A stretch of DNA of 64,000 nt from Schistosoma mansoni. Its lineage: Eukaryota; Platyhelminthes; Trematoda; Strigeidida; Schistosomatidae. A program made the position numbers and the translations under genes. The stretch lies in NCBI RefSeq assembly GCF_000237925.1, contig NC_031502.1:42285975-42349974 (forward strand). Direction: 5' to 3'. Positions 1-11,190 of this stretch are shown piece by piece; the first letter of the stretch is position 1; each line of letters begins with the position of its first letter. Below the pieces are notes generated by a model. That model saw nothing but the letters and a program-made list of their open reading frames with translations, did no database searches and was not told the DNA's origin.

Positions 1-1107
1 TTTTCTAATAAGGAAATAAAAATTATCTTAATTTTACAACGGTAAGTATTTTGCTATTTTTTTCCAATTAACTGATCTGTGAACATACCTCCGGAGAAGA
101 GTTTATTTGTTCAATAAAATCCAACACAAAAACATACCACTGACATTCGTAACACATTTTGGATTTTCCAACACTAATCACATAAAGACTTACGAGTACA
201 TTTGGAATTCTAAACAATAAACTGGTTTGCACGATTGAGGATTCATGACATTTGCGTTGAGTTCAGTTTTGACTGCGATTAAATAATGTATTAGATATAT
301 ATGTATATATGTATTAGATATAGGATTCGATTTACATACAACATTTTTGTTTAAGCCATTTCTAAAACTCAATCAATTTTATTTTAATAAATTTAACTGA
401 TCGGACCCAATTAAAATACCAGAAGGTTAGATATAATCTAAATAACAGGCTATATCTAGCATATTGTATAAGTTTTAGTCAGTTACCACTAGAATAAATG
501 TCATAATTTGTGGTCCATTTCAACAACTAATGTATATTTCTAACATTTGACCGGTCAAACTATACGCCTTAGATGAACAGTCAACGAATTTATTGATTAG
601 TGTTATGCTTCAGTTAGATGACTTTGACGCTTATTCTAGACAAAAATATTTTTTTTAATTATATGAATAACGATAAGAGCAAAGATAAACGAAAAATACA
701 GTATTCATTGGTGATAACTGATAGGATTTAAGAATAGATTTAAGAATTTGAATGATCGTTGGTGAACGATTAATGTAAAAAATAGGACTGCTTTAAAAAT
801 GAACTAAGCTACTTTATAGCTAATGTGTATGCTTAACTTTATAAGGTTTGAAATCCTGAACTGCATGCAGAAAAGTGCTATATTAACTTGAACATTTAGT
901 AAGTATCAAAGAGATTGAAGAGATCTTTGCCGCTTTTTCTTATCTAATTTTTCTAAACATTCTGGTTATCGTATTACTTCCAATGAACTCAACAGTTAAT
1001 TATAAGAAAACCGATTAGGAATTTTCGAAATTGCCATTACAATAATGCTTGTGTAGTCTAAAATGTAGTGGAATCCAAATATTAATCTGACAAAGATGCA
1101 AGCTTAC
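1..1107 (-). other. SEH1 intron 3, partial; no gene seen
   Basis: AT-rich sequence downstream (in gene direction) of the SEH1 exon that ends at 1108 with a GTAAGC donor. The next SEH1 coding exon would begin with the residues after 'RIYEA' of the third WD blade; no stretch here encodes it, so the intron runs past the window edge. Short frames here have no recognisable content. Confidence 0.7.
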
Positions 1108-1332
1108 CAATGCTTCATAAATTCGCAACATGCCATCTGTAGAAATAGCAGCCAACTGAAGACCTAGATGTCTTGGAGCAAACTGTAGACCAGTCACAGA
1201 AGTACGTGGATCAACAAGGTAGGCACGTCTTATCCAATTAGTGTTTGCTGACTGACTTCCATATGCAACGTTTGTTACAGTTGAAGGAGTTTGATTATTA
1301 CCACCATCATTTTCACCACCACTAGTTATAGT
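1108..1332 (-). CDS. SEH1: SEH1 nucleoporin, exon 3
   Basis: Third coding exon of the SEH1 homologue, 225 nt (75 codons), phase 0 at both ends: acceptor CCTAG/ACT and donor TTG/GTAAGC. The segment TSVTGLQFAPRHLGLQLAA followed by STDGMLRIYEA matches the SEH1 core region that reads SVTDVKFAPKHMGLMLA in vertebrates. Before this lies an extra Gly/Asn/Ser/Thr-rich loop of roughly 20 residues that vertebrate SEH1 lacks. SEH1 is a WD40 beta-propeller of the Y-shaped (Nup107-160) nuclear pore complex and of the GATOR2/SEA complex. The remaining blades are beyond the left window edge. Identification rests on remembered family sequence; confidence is high because three exons match in order. Confidence 0.93.
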
Positions 1333-1722
1333 CTAGGTAAAATAAAAAAAGTAGGAATCAAGAGAAGGTTAGATCAAACACAAACGGAACTGGTACTTAA
1401 GCTTAAAAACAAGAACACTACAATTGTAGATACTTGAACGAGTAATAAGGAACTACAACTTACTCTTACAGTATACAGTTAGGCTATTAATTTTGCAAAA
1501 ATTTTATTTTTAACAGTCAATATGAGGAAATAAAACATTTAGGTGACTATATAGTTTTATTACATGTATGTGCATAAATGACTACAAAATTATAAGGAAA
1601 GAGTTAATTAGCTACAAACAGATTATAGAAATACTGTTGATCAATAGCCAAAAATTCTATTACGTAATGTTTCTACTTTATATAGTCTGCAAAAATCTTT
1701 ATGAATACGTAAAATTACTTAC
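1333..1722 (-). other. SEH1 intron 2
   Basis: 390-nt intron with donor CAA/GTAAGT at its right end and acceptor CCTAG at its left end. No repeat or gene seen inside. Confidence 0.85.
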
Positions 1723-1890
1723 TTGAGTGCCTGCTATTTCCTCCCATACAGCTATTGTACGATCGAATGAACAGGTAGCGATAACCTGACCGAATTCAGG
1801 ATGTGCCCAAGTAACACGCCATGCTGATCCTAAATGACATCGCCATGAAGCAGTGCATACCCATTCTTCATTGTCTTTTAAATCCCAAAT
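1723..1890 (-). CDS. SEH1: SEH1 nucleoporin, exon 2
   Basis: Second coding exon, 168 nt (56 codons), phase 0 at both ends (acceptor TTCTTAG/ATT, donor CAA/GTAAGT). It encodes the end of the first WD repeat and most of the second: [17 protein letters not shown], then [18 protein letters not shown] and [14 protein letters not shown]. The run [12 protein letters not shown] is almost identical to animal SEH1 and is a family signature. The minus-strand direction and frame join cleanly to exon 1 at 8648 and exon 3 at 1332. Confidence 0.95.
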
Positions 1891-2395
1891 CTAAGAATTT
1901 GTAAAAAATATTTTAACCATTAATGTAGAAAGCTTAAGAAATATTGCACTGTTTCCCCTACTTTAAAATATACCAATAACTGTGAGTAACCCTTTATCAG
2001 TAACAAAGTTGAAAATATGATAATACTTAACATAATATACACATGTGCCAACTACTAAGATATACGAGATGACAAAATGACGTATGGATTAAGGAAGAAC
2101 ATAAGATCATACATAATGTTTTCAAGAGTTGTCAATTCTTTCCGACTGCGAATTACCGTTTGTACCATATTTTTGATATAATCACCCGTATTTTGAATAA
2201 TATTTAAAATTTAAAGTTGATTTTTAGTGTGCTGAAGCTGTTTAATTAGTTAAATGATTTTTAGCCATCCAGCTTTTTTATAGGCTTTGTCACCAGAGAT
2301 ATAAACAAACATGAGGAATGACAATCAACTTCGTGAAAATACTACAAATACGACAGAACATAAATCCCCACTGAAGGACTACAACAGAGCTTATT
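1891..2395 (-). other. Start of SEH1 intron 1, left part; nothing recognised
   Basis: Intron 1 of SEH1 runs from 1891 to 8647 (6.8 kb). This left part is plain AT-rich sequence with no supported element. Confidence 0.6.
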
Positions 2396-2617
2396 ATGCA
2401 AGCTGAATGGGTAAAAATACATCTAACATTCCACCCTCAAAACACGCAAACCAACTCAACAGGCGAAACACAAAATCTCACAAATACACATGATCAAATA
2501 ACACAAAACCATAACATAGAAACAACAAATAAATTACATCGGTGCCCATACAACGGATGCAAAAAGCAACTTTTAACAAAGAAAGGAGTAATCAATCGCT
2601 GCTATATAGTACAGTGA
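2396..2617 (+). pseudogene. Small ORF with a zinc-finger-like motif, next to an RTE copy
   Basis: A 73-codon frame ending in the segment CPYNGCKKQLLTKKG, which looks like the first half of a C2H2 zinc finger (C-x4-C, then a basic 'finger' loop), but the histidine pair is lost (the next residues are VINRCYIVQ and a stop). It lies antisense inside SEH1 intron 1, about 230 bases before recognisable RTE sequence begins. It may be a scrap of an ORF1 or N-terminal finger region of a retroelement. RTE elements usually lack such a domain, so it may belong to another element. No function assigned. Confidence 0.3.
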
Positions 2618-2850
2618 TGGTCAGGAATTACCGGACATGAAATAAGACCAAGAACAAGACAATCAAGTGCAGAAACAACTATTGCGACCCGGTAGTTGTG
2701 GGGTGCTTTCAGGTATGTCTCTTCTGCAGAAGAGCTTACCGGCTTCACCAACTATTTTGGCTGGAAGGGTAAGGCCAAGAATAAGTGATACAACTAGGAT
2801 ACTAAATATACTAAAACGATATTTTGAAGAAAAATATCCAGATGGTTGTT

Positions 2851-4569
2851 GATATAGGATCCGATCATCACTTTCTGGTCAACAAGATGAAACTAAAACT
2901 CGAGAGACACTGGACAACGGGGCGGAAAACATCACAAAAGTTTAATGAGGCCTTTCTTCGAAATACTGACAGACTCAGCAAATTCAAGACAGCCCTCAGC
3001 AATAGGTCTCAGGCCTTTCACAATCTACTCAGTGGAGAAGGAACTACCACGGAGAGCAACTGGAGAGTGATCAAGGAGGCAATCACTTCAACGTGTCAGG
3101 TTTTGGGCCACAAAAATCACCACCACAAGGAATGGATCATTGTTGATACACTGGATAAGATTCAAGAAAGGAGGAAAAAGAAGGCAGCAATCAGTATCAG
3201 CCGAACAAGAACAAATAAATTCAAGGCACAAGCTGAATACACAGAAGCAAACAAATAAGTCAAGAGGAGCATCAGGACCGACAAACGTAAATATGTGGAA
3301 GATCTAGCGACGACGACGGAAAAGACCGCAAGAGGAAACATGAGACAATTGTATGACATAACAAAGAAGCTCGCTGGAAATTACCGTAAACCAGAACGAC
3401 CAGTGAAAAGCAAGGAAGGTAAAGTAATCACCAACATTGAAAAACAACGAAACAGGTAGATAGAACATTTTAAAGAACTCTTGAATCGACCAGCTTCATT
3501 GAACCCACTCAACATCGAAACAGCACTTACGGACGTCCTAATCAAAGTTGGCCCGCAAACAATTGAAGAGAGCATCATGGCAATCAGACAACATTCTAGC
3601 AGGAGCACTGAGAGCAGACGTAGCAGTAACTGCAAGGATCCTCCATTCTTTTCAGCAAGATTTGGGATGAAGAACAAGTACCAACAGACTGGAAAGGACT
3701 TCTGATCAACATACCAAAGAAAGGCGATCTCAGGTGTGAGAATTACAGAGGCATCACTCTTCTCTCAATACCAGGAAGTCTTCAATCGGGTATTGTTAAA
3801 CAGAATGAAGGACTCCGTAGGCACCCAACTTCAAAACCAACAGGATGGATTCCGTAAGGAGCAACTTCAGCAGCAGTAGGTTTCAACATGCACAAAGGGA
3901 AAAGCAAGATTCTCCGATACAATACAACATGCAAAAACAAAATCACACTTGATGGAGAAGCTTTGGTGTAAAAACCTTTACATATCTGGGCAGCATCATT
4001 GATGAACACGGTGGATCTGATGCAGATGTAAATGCACGGATCGGCAAAGCAAGAGTAGCATATTTACAACTAAAGAGCGTCTGGAACTCAAAACAGCTGT
4101 CAACCAACACCAAGATCAGAATTTTCAATACAAATGTCACGGCAGTTCTACTGTATGGGGCGAAAACTTGAAGAAGTACGGAAGCCATCATCCAGATACA
4201 GGTGTTTATTAACAGTTGTCTATACAACATACTTCGGATCGGTTGGCCAGACACTATCAGCAACAAGCTACTGTGGGAGAGAAGGAACCAGATTCCAGCG
4301 GAGGAAAAAATCAGGGAGTAGCGCTAGAAGTGGATAGGATACATACTGAGGAAAGCACACAATTGCATCACAAGACAAGCCCTCACTTGGAATCCTCAAG
4401 GTCAAAGGAGAAGAGGAGGACCAAAGAACACATGACGCCGAGAAACGGAGACACACATGAAAAGAGTGAACAAAAGTTGGATAGAACTAGAAAGGAAGGC
4501 CCAGGACAGAGTGGGTTATAGAATGCTGGTCGGGAGCTTATGATTCATTAGGAGTAATATGCGTAAGTA
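2851..4569 (+). mobile_element. RTE-clade LINE, 5'-truncated, decayed (family A)
   Basis: Frames shifted by many small lesions read through: end of the endonuclease domain (GSDHHFLVNKMKLKL near 2852), linker (HHHKEWI..DTLDKIQERRKK near 3120-3180; YVEDLATTTEK near 3290), RT fingers (DWKGLLINIPKKGDL.CENYRGITLLSIPG near 3690-3780), then a large deletion removing RT motifs A to C, and the C-terminal part (GSIIDEHGGSDADVNARIGKAR near 3985-4060, WNSKQLSTNTK near 4082). The 3' end reads CGTAAGTAA at about 4560-4569, matching the 3' end of the copy ending at 14573. It is not functional. It lies antisense to SEH1 in intron 1. Confidence 0.85.
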
Positions 4570-4739
4570 ATACCTAAAGTATCTTGATCGAAAGCACAAA
4601 ATTGTTTCGGTTTTGTGCAACCGACAGTCTTTAAAATATCAGAGATTTACAGAATAACATGGAATGAACAATTTTGTCATGAACAACAGTCGTATTTTAA
4701 ACCAGTCAGTCGTAAATAACGCATTTGATAGCATGAGTG

Positions 4740-4915
4740 TGTACTGGTCCAAATTATTAAACCTCCATCAATACACTCAACTTGTTGGTTCCGTGTTTTT
4801 AGCGAGTTAATTTCCTACGGGATGGGGTCGCTGACCCCATACCCAACCCTTCTCCTTTACCCAAGTTTGGTGCCGGCAGTAACTTTAGAAGAGCTACAGG
4901 CGGAGTTGGTCCCAC
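4740..4915 (-). mobile_element. RTE family A 5' UTR fragment
   Basis: On the minus strand this carries the block GCCTGTAGCTCTTCTAAAGT followed by a GC-rich part and a perfect hairpin ATGGGGTC-AGC-GACCCCAT (about 4823-4841). The same block lies at the 5' end of the RTE copies at 17685 and 39811, so it is the element's 5' UTR. Here the coding part is missing, so this is a 5' scrap in opposite orientation to the RTE copy just to its left. Confidence 0.65.
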
Positions 4916-5472
4916 CAAACGAGTAATGATTGAGCATAATTAATTATATATGAATTATGAATGACCACATACTTAAACAGTGTAATAAAAAGAAACAAAT
5001 CAATAGCTAAATAATAAATGATGAATCTGTTCAAAGAAATATTAAAAATGAATCTATATATGACCCAGACATAAAAATGGGCAATAAACAAGGATGAATA
5101 AGGATAGCATAACTCGATGGTTGAGGCTTTCCAAGTGGAGATAATAAATATGAAATATAATTCAACCACTGGAAAGTTGTGTCAAACCACTTATTTAAAA
5201 AAAACATTGTAATAAGTTATTATCAATAATGCTTAGTAGTTGAATTATGACAAAAATATTTGTAAGATATGGTTACTATAGCAGTAAGTTCCTCATTCAT
5301 GCGTGATAACAATAACACAGGTAAGCGATAATAAAGGGAATTCAAAAGAACACTCCTTACTACCATGAAATAAAAGGTCAACAAAACATTATTAGTATAA
5401 ACCACAAAAACAATGACAATAAGTATTAAGGAACAATTACGTTGAATAAAGAACTATTCAACTTATATTCCT

Positions 5473-5583
5473 CATGTAACAATAATAATAACAACGATGA
5501 TAATAACAGCAATAACAATAATAATGATAATAATAATAGTAATAATAATAATAATAATGACAATAATAATGGTAATAGTAACC
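5473..5583. repeat. Imperfect (AAT)n-type microsatellite
   Basis: About 110 bases of AAT/AAC/GAT-type trinucleotide repeats with interruptions, inside SEH1 intron 1. Confidence 0.85.
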
Positions 5584-5750
5584 TATGGAGGATTCAGTAA
5601 TCTTATCAACACCGCGATATTATCATGTGAAAAGGGAAAAAATTACAACATAAAAACAATAAGTAGTATGATGAGTCAGTAAAATGATATAACTATTTAG
5701 AAAAATAAGCTTAAATACTTAATGCTAAATTCAACACTGCTCCTTCTTTG

Positions 5751-6280
5751 ATGCCCTGGTACGGCCGAGAGTGGGGAGAGTCTACTCTCCCTCTCGAAAT
5801 GCTCGCACATGGCCAGCGAATATATAGCCTCTGCCAGGGAAGTCCTACTCACTGCCTTCTCGTGCCACGGGTGTTGTTTACGAAAGTGAGAGGACGAAAA
5901 GCGAATGTCCGGCGCTTTAACCGGGTTGGTGGACACGGAGGGTCCACCTAGGGGAGTTGGAAAACCCTGATTCCAAACCAATGGTGCACATGGGCTCCAG
6001 TATCCTGATGGAACGAATGGCGGACGAACCTGTCATTGGTCAACGGCTACCATGGGACTGCATCTCCTCACGATGCTCCATTGCCTTGTGGATCAGACCT
6101 TTTGGTCAAAGGCTCGGGGTGTGGCCCCCTAAGAAAACCACCTGCTTCGGTTTGGGCACCCGGGCAGTATCACAGCCCACACACACAAATAGTGTGGCGC
6201 ATATGTACCTGGTGCCCTTTTGTACCAATATATATGTGTTTAAATAAATAAAAAAATAAACAAACAAATAAACACTAGTT
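5751..6280 (+). mobile_element. SINE-like retroelement, copy 1 (about 510 bp plus A-rich tail)
   Basis: Full-length member of the window's five-copy non-autonomous family. It starts ATGCCCTGGTACGG, has a 5' hairpin (GGGAGAGT and ACTCTCCC, about 5774-5791), a conserved middle (CCTGATTCCAAACCAATGG, CTACCATGGGACTGCATCTC) and a 3' hairpin in shortened form (CCACAC and GTGTGG, 6176-6197). It ends with GCATATGTACCTGGTGCC... and an (AAAT)-rich tail. Short frames exist on both strands but are not conserved in phase between copies, so it is treated as non-coding. It is antisense to SEH1. Target-site duplication is not clear (possibly AACACT). Confidence 0.85.
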
Positions 6281-7630
6281 GAAAGAATAAACAATTATAC
6301 TGTCATATGAAAGTGAATCAACCAATAAACTACTCTCTACGATTTTTTTAAAATTTTATTTAGAAAACGTTAAGCAAGAAACTGAAATAAAGAGCGATGA
6401 TTTCCTCATTTTGTGGGTAATAAAATATGTTAAGCAAAATATTTTACATAATTATTCCGAGACTTATAAATTATAGTGTTGAGAAAGAGTTTTCCTCTTG
6501 CCTTGAATTTAACTGGGTGGTAACCTTAATCACAAATTAAATATCACCATCATCAGCGGAGATATACAAAAAAGTGAAGTAAAAGGATTTCAGATGAGTG
6601 CTTTTACTGAATAGTTGCACTTAAATTCAATACAAATAACCAAGGAAGACAGGCATGAGCATATGATATGGTACAGATCTAACGGAAGTGGTAACAACCA
6701 GAAAAACAAATTTTACAGAATCTGCGGAGATTGATCAGAATATGAAGTAGTGAATTTTCAGTGAACCACGAAGAAAAGTACACACGCCCTGAGTGTGGTC
6801 CTCGAGATGACAAAGACTCTCTCATCTCTTGCATGCTTTACAAATTTTTTTAGCTCTACTGACCTTTTCATGTAACTGGAAAATGTGGTAACTTGAACTG
6901 ATGAGTTTCAGCTAAACTCCATTTATTGATTTATGTAGTCGATAGATGGTTTAAAATGGAACTCTGATTTAAGCTATTGATCTTCTTTCATCAAATGACT
7001 TACATTCAAATTGTTATTTAACTTTGTCTAATTATGCTTAGAAATAATAAGCGAAAACCTGGTCAGACTATTATTATACTGGTTGTACCACAGATAAAAT
7101 AGTTAAGTGTTATGAGATCGGTTTGAAAACTAAATTGAAATTGATAAACACGAGAAAACAAAAACTAAAAATCTTCCAAACGATGCTCTCATCTACATTA
7201 TGATATACATTGCTTGAAAATAGAACTTGCATATGTCATTAAAATTCTACCGTTTTAATTTTAAAAAAGGGAAAATTATTTTATAAATGTTATGGGATGT
7301 AGTGTCATTATTTAGGAATATGTGTTCAGAGCTTTTGTTCAATACAAAATAATTTGCAACTTTTAGAGAGTATATGCACGAATTTCTTAGATTCATGCCC
7401 CCTATAACCAGGTAAAGTAGAAGTCTTTAAAAAGCATTAAGAAACATGTATAGAGATGGTACTTATGTGAATTTATTGAACGTCAGACGGGAAAGCCGAT
7501 TGGCAGGAATGATTGCTTTCTAGAAAATTAACTACTCACAGGACCCGACAAAGTAGTAGTAAATGGAAAGGATAATACGATGATTGACACGTAGTGTGAG
7601 CAGTATGAATGGTTCTAACCCATTAGTTCG
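6281..7630 (-). other. SEH1 intron 1, middle; nothing recognised
   Basis: AT-rich intron sequence without a coding frame, RNA gene or repeat that I can name. Confidence 0.5.
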
Positions 7631-7639
7631 ACTTTTATT

Positions 7640-7735
7640 TATTAAGTTCCAAGTTTGAACCCCGCTCCACTTGTGTTTGGGCGACCGGATAGTAGAATTA
7701 GCTGTCAAACTTAAAGTGTAGTTCATACACGAGTA
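7640..7735 (+). mobile_element. tRNA-like SINE scrap (SM-alpha type)
   Basis: Contains AAGTTTGAACCCCGC, a B-box-like Pol III promoter block, followed by TTGTGTTTGGGCGACCGGAT and AGTAGAATTAG, then AAAGTGTAGTTCATAC. The same order of blocks is seen at 57020-57095. This is typical of the tRNA-like part of schistosome hammerhead SINEs. No ribozyme core remains here. Confidence 0.55.
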
Positions 7736-8647
7736 CATGGTTATTCTATACTTTATCACAAACTTTAAGAAACTCTGAAATGGAAATACTCAGTGACGTT
7801 GATTCAGTCCCCAAAATAATTAGGAAATCAACACGAAACCAAAGAATAATAACAAGAACTTGACCTGATAAGAAGTATATAACAGACGGAAAACTATCTA
7901 TGACTTAAAATACGATGAATCTGAGCCACTGAGATCAATAACAAGGGATGCCTCTTGGGATATTCAATCACTGACTCCTAAGAGCCTATTCAAGAAGTTT
8001 CCTACTCAAAACAAACTGACAACCAGTGATTATGAACTGTACATATAACGAATATTTATTTAAAAATAACATTCGAATAACTAAACTTACTGATGATCCA
8101 TCTTATGAGATTATACACTAAGTCAGATTCAACTAATATTTTGTATGAAAGCAACCTGCAGTTTGAACAATGTTATATTTCTAGACCATTGCTCAAATCG
8201 TTTATTATTATTAAATAGCCTGGTAGGATGCCCGACAATTAGGCCTAATAGTCAGATCTTGAATGATTAGAGAATGAGTGATCTACAAGCTCATTTTCTT
8301 CATTCGCCTGTGATATTTTACCATGTTTATTTTGTGTTCATATTATGTGTACAAGCATGTTATCTTATTACGTAAAAATTTTATCTACTTATCTGGTTAT
8401 TGGTCTTGTTTATGATTTATAGTCGTTCGGGGGTTCAAGTCAATAATTAATTCTTTTGACTAGTTATCACTTGGTTACACCTCATATTATTGCGCTTATC
8501 AATCGACTAGTGCTCTATGCACTGATTTCGGAAACTTAAAATTTATCTCATTAATCATTAAAAACTGCCTACATGACATAATCCTAATAAAATAGTAACA
8601 AATTTTGTATAAAATCATAAGAATTTCTTAAAACAGTATACACGTAC
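7736..8647 (-). other. SEH1 intron 1, right end; nothing recognised
   Basis: AT-rich intron sequence leading to the exon 1 donor GTACGT at 8647. Confidence 0.55.
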
Positions 8648-8758
8648 TTTAATCATTTGATCACTACTACAAGTTGCCATACGTCGACCATAGAAATCAT
8701 AGGCTACATCATGAATTAAATCAGCATGATTAGCATGAATACTGCTTGACACAAACAT
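8648..8758 (-). CDS. SEH1: SEH1 nucleoporin, exon 1 with start codon
   Basis: First coding exon, 111 nt (37 codons), from ATG at 8758 to AAA followed by donor GTACGT. It reads [18 protein letters not shown], then [19 protein letters not shown]. The blocks DLIHDV-x2[14 protein letters not shown] are the N-terminal signature of SEH1 (vertebrates: [25 protein letters not shown]). The start is chosen because it matches the family N-terminus exactly (MFV...). Joined in phase 0 to exon 2 at 1890. Role: component of the outer ring Y-complex of the nuclear pore and of the GATOR2 complex. This exon was too short to stand out as an open frame. Confidence 0.94.
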
Positions 8759-9294
8759 TTTTTCTATTCAAAAAAAAAAATCCTGAGTAAGACTAGTACT
8801 GAGTATGCCACAAAATAGAACTAGATAACAAATGAAGAGTATGATACAATATTATGAACGATAAACATCAACAATCGAATCAAGACAATATGTTAAATAA
8901 ACCATATCATGAGGTCATATAAGAATGCACACTGAAACCACTAAAAACCTTTGACGAAAATACAAATGTGTACAACTAAAGAAAACCAGTGCATGCATAA
9001 GTGCACATTCTCGAGATATTTTAGGTGAGAATCCTTAAACAGTGAGGTAAGACTTCGAAAAATTTATTCAAACAGATGTTTAAAAACAACGTAGTATTGT
9101 GCAAACTCAAGACTTTAAAACATGAAAAAGTGCATTATAACTTGTCATATTAAAAGCTTATTTTGGTGCTTTACACAATTAAAACTCGAAAGTCAAACTA
9201 CGATGAGTCAAGTTCAGAATAAATAGGAAATACACATTCAAGTTGAAGTATCCATTTCATAAGGATACGAGAGCCCAGTGACAGTTGAATTCAT

Positions 9295-9300
<6 letters not shown>
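8759..9300 (-). other. SEH1 upstream region
   Basis: Sequence 5' of the SEH1 start, AT-rich, with an A-run just upstream of the ATG (8768-8779). It should hold the promoter and 5' UTR, but no defined motif can be named. Confidence 0.4.

Positions 9301-9328
<28 letters not shown>
9300..9328. repeat. (AT)n microsatellite
   Basis: About 28 bases of uninterrupted AT dinucleotide just left of the truncated 5' end of the CR1-like LINE. Confidence 0.95.
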
Positions 9329-9330
<2 letters not shown>

Positions 9331-9707
9331 TGCCGAGTTTTTGGTTGAGGACAGTCAAATCTCTCAGTCACAATATTGCATTTGACTGTCACTAGGTTGC
9401 ATCCACGTTTGCTGTCATCGATTGTGGACATTATTTCAAGACCGCTCGCGACGCTCTTCAACATGTCCCTTTCACGCGCTCAACTACCTAGAGACTGGAA
9501 AGACGTTATAGTTAGTCCTATATTTAAGGATGGTCAGAGACGGATCGTATCTAACTACAGGCCTGTCAGCCTGACCAGCATAGTCGTTAAGTTACTTGAA
9601 AAGATAATTCGGGTTAAGTTACTGAGTCACATAGATGCATATAATCTGTTAACTTCCGAGCAATACGGGTTTCGGAACAAGCGTTCATGTTTAACTAACT
9701 TACTCAT

Positions 9708-10940
9708 CAGAACTGATTACCACAAGTGGCGTTCGTCAGGGCTGTCCACTCTCCCCATTCTTGTTTAACTTTGTCATTGACTTACTTTTAGAGATAGCAC
9801 TTTCATCAGCTAAACCTCCAGGAGTTGAACTTTTACCAGGAGACTCACTTGTCGACTTAGAATACGCCGACGACATAGTTTTACTCGGTGAAGACGCTGA
9901 CAACATGCAGAGTCTTCTGACCACTATAAGCAACTATGCAGGCATGTTCGGAATGCGATTCTCTCCCTCGAAGTGCAAAATGTTACTTCAGGATTGGGTT
10001 GCATCGACACCTGAACTAATGATAGGGAGTGAAGTAGTTGAGCGTGTAGACCACTTCACTTATCTTGGAAGTCTCATCAGCCCTTGTGGTCTGGTATGTG
10101 ACGAAATCTCAGCACGGATACAGAAGGCTCGTCTAGCTTTCGCCAACTTGCGTCATTTATGGCGTAGGCGAGATATCCGTCTAGCAACCAAAGGACGGGT
10201 TTACTGTGCAGCAGTTCGCTCCGTCCTACTCTATGGCAGTGAAACATGGCCAATAAGAGTAGAGGATATTCGTAGGCTACTAGTGTTCGATCATAGGTGT
10301 CTTCGAAGCATTGCTCGTATATCCTGGGACCACCGGGTAAGTAATGCAGTTGTTAGGAAACGAGTACTAGGTAGGGATGGCAAATCGATTGATGAAGTAG
10401 TGAAACTTCATCAGTTGAGATGGCTGGGACATGTGTTACGTATGCCCGACCACCGACTGCCCCGACGTGCAATGTTTCACGGTGTAGGAGTAGGTTGGAA
10501 GAAAGCTAGGGGTGGCCAGACCGAAACGTGGCACAAATCAATGAAGTCACTGACAAGTGGACTGGGCCATGTTGGTAGGTGTAGACTACCTGGTTGGGAT
10601 TCGCGAGATGACAGCAACCGATGGTTAGAGACCTTGAATGACATGGCTCAAAATCGTTTGCAATGGCGAAGATGCATCCACTCTTTGTGTTCTACCAAAT
10701 TCTAATCTTCTGAATTCCTCATGTCTTTATCTTTTTCTCTTTCCAAATTTATTTCACTGTACTATACTCCTTCAATAATTTCTTGAAACCCCTAATCTTT
10801 TGGATTTCTGATTATACTCCTACTACTTCTACCACTATGGGATTTGAATCGACAACTGCATCTCTGTGCTAATGTGGTATGGCAACTCGAACTGATGTAC
10901 GTACGTACGAAGTTCTACGTTGTGACTGACTGACTGACTT
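9708..10940 (+). mobile_element. LINE family B (RTE-like), 5'-truncated, inserted in the CR1-like LINE
   Basis: Begins inside RT at ELITTSGVRQGCPLSPFLFN, continues with EYADDIVLL (motif C, YADD intact near 9862), SLISPCGLVCDEISARIQKA, HQLRWLGHVLRMPDHRLPRR and ends CIHSLCSTKF with a stop at 10705. The frame 9761-10705 is open for 314 codons. A 235-bp 3' UTR ends in GTACGTACGTACG and then GACTGACTGACTGACT at 10925-10940. Both flanks read as CR1-like RT, so this is an insertion. It copied only the 3' 1.2 kb, typical of target-primed reverse transcription. It resembles the SR2/Perere group by memory; the exact family name is not verified. Confidence 0.88.
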
Positions 10941-11175
10941 ATTGCGAGAGAGGATTGGACAGCAGCCCTAGATAACGGCCTGTCTGTCAATGTGATATTT
11001 ATAGATTTGACAAGGTTTCACACTTAGGTCTTATGCACAATCTCTCGAGCTTTGGAATAACAGGTGCTGCACAGGAATGGACAGGAAACTTCTTATGTGA
11101 CCGCAGACAGAGAGTGAGGGTCAATGGAACGCTATCTGAATGAGAGCCGGTCAAAAGTGATGTATCCCAAGGCAC

Positions 11176-11190
11176 AATATTAGGCCCTCT
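11176..11190 (+). repeat. Target-site duplication, left copy, of SINE copy 2
   Basis: AATATTAGGCCCTCT, exactly repeated at 11711-11725 on the other side of the SINE. In the host CR1 frame it encodes part of ILGPL. Confidence 0.95.

Noticed and set aside
3381-4266. Minus-strand frames of up to 107 codons
   Set aside because: Antisense shadows of the plus-strand RTE copy.
5495-5590. CRISPR-like array or satellite
   Set aside because: It is a plain imperfect trinucleotide microsatellite in a eukaryotic intron.
6004-6020. Hammerhead core in the SINE-like family (CTGATGG followed by GAA)
   Set aside because: The second core box GAAAC and the three stems cannot be placed, and other copies read CTGAGGGAACAAA.
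5697-6294. Open frames of 60-96 codons on both strands in the SINE-like copies
   Set aside because: The same DNA appears in five copies but the frames are broken or shifted between them, so they are shadows of a non-coding repeat.
9376-9768. 130-codon frame as a single protein
   Set aside because: It spans the junction of the CR1-like element and the inserted LINE family B, with the second part in the wrong frame.
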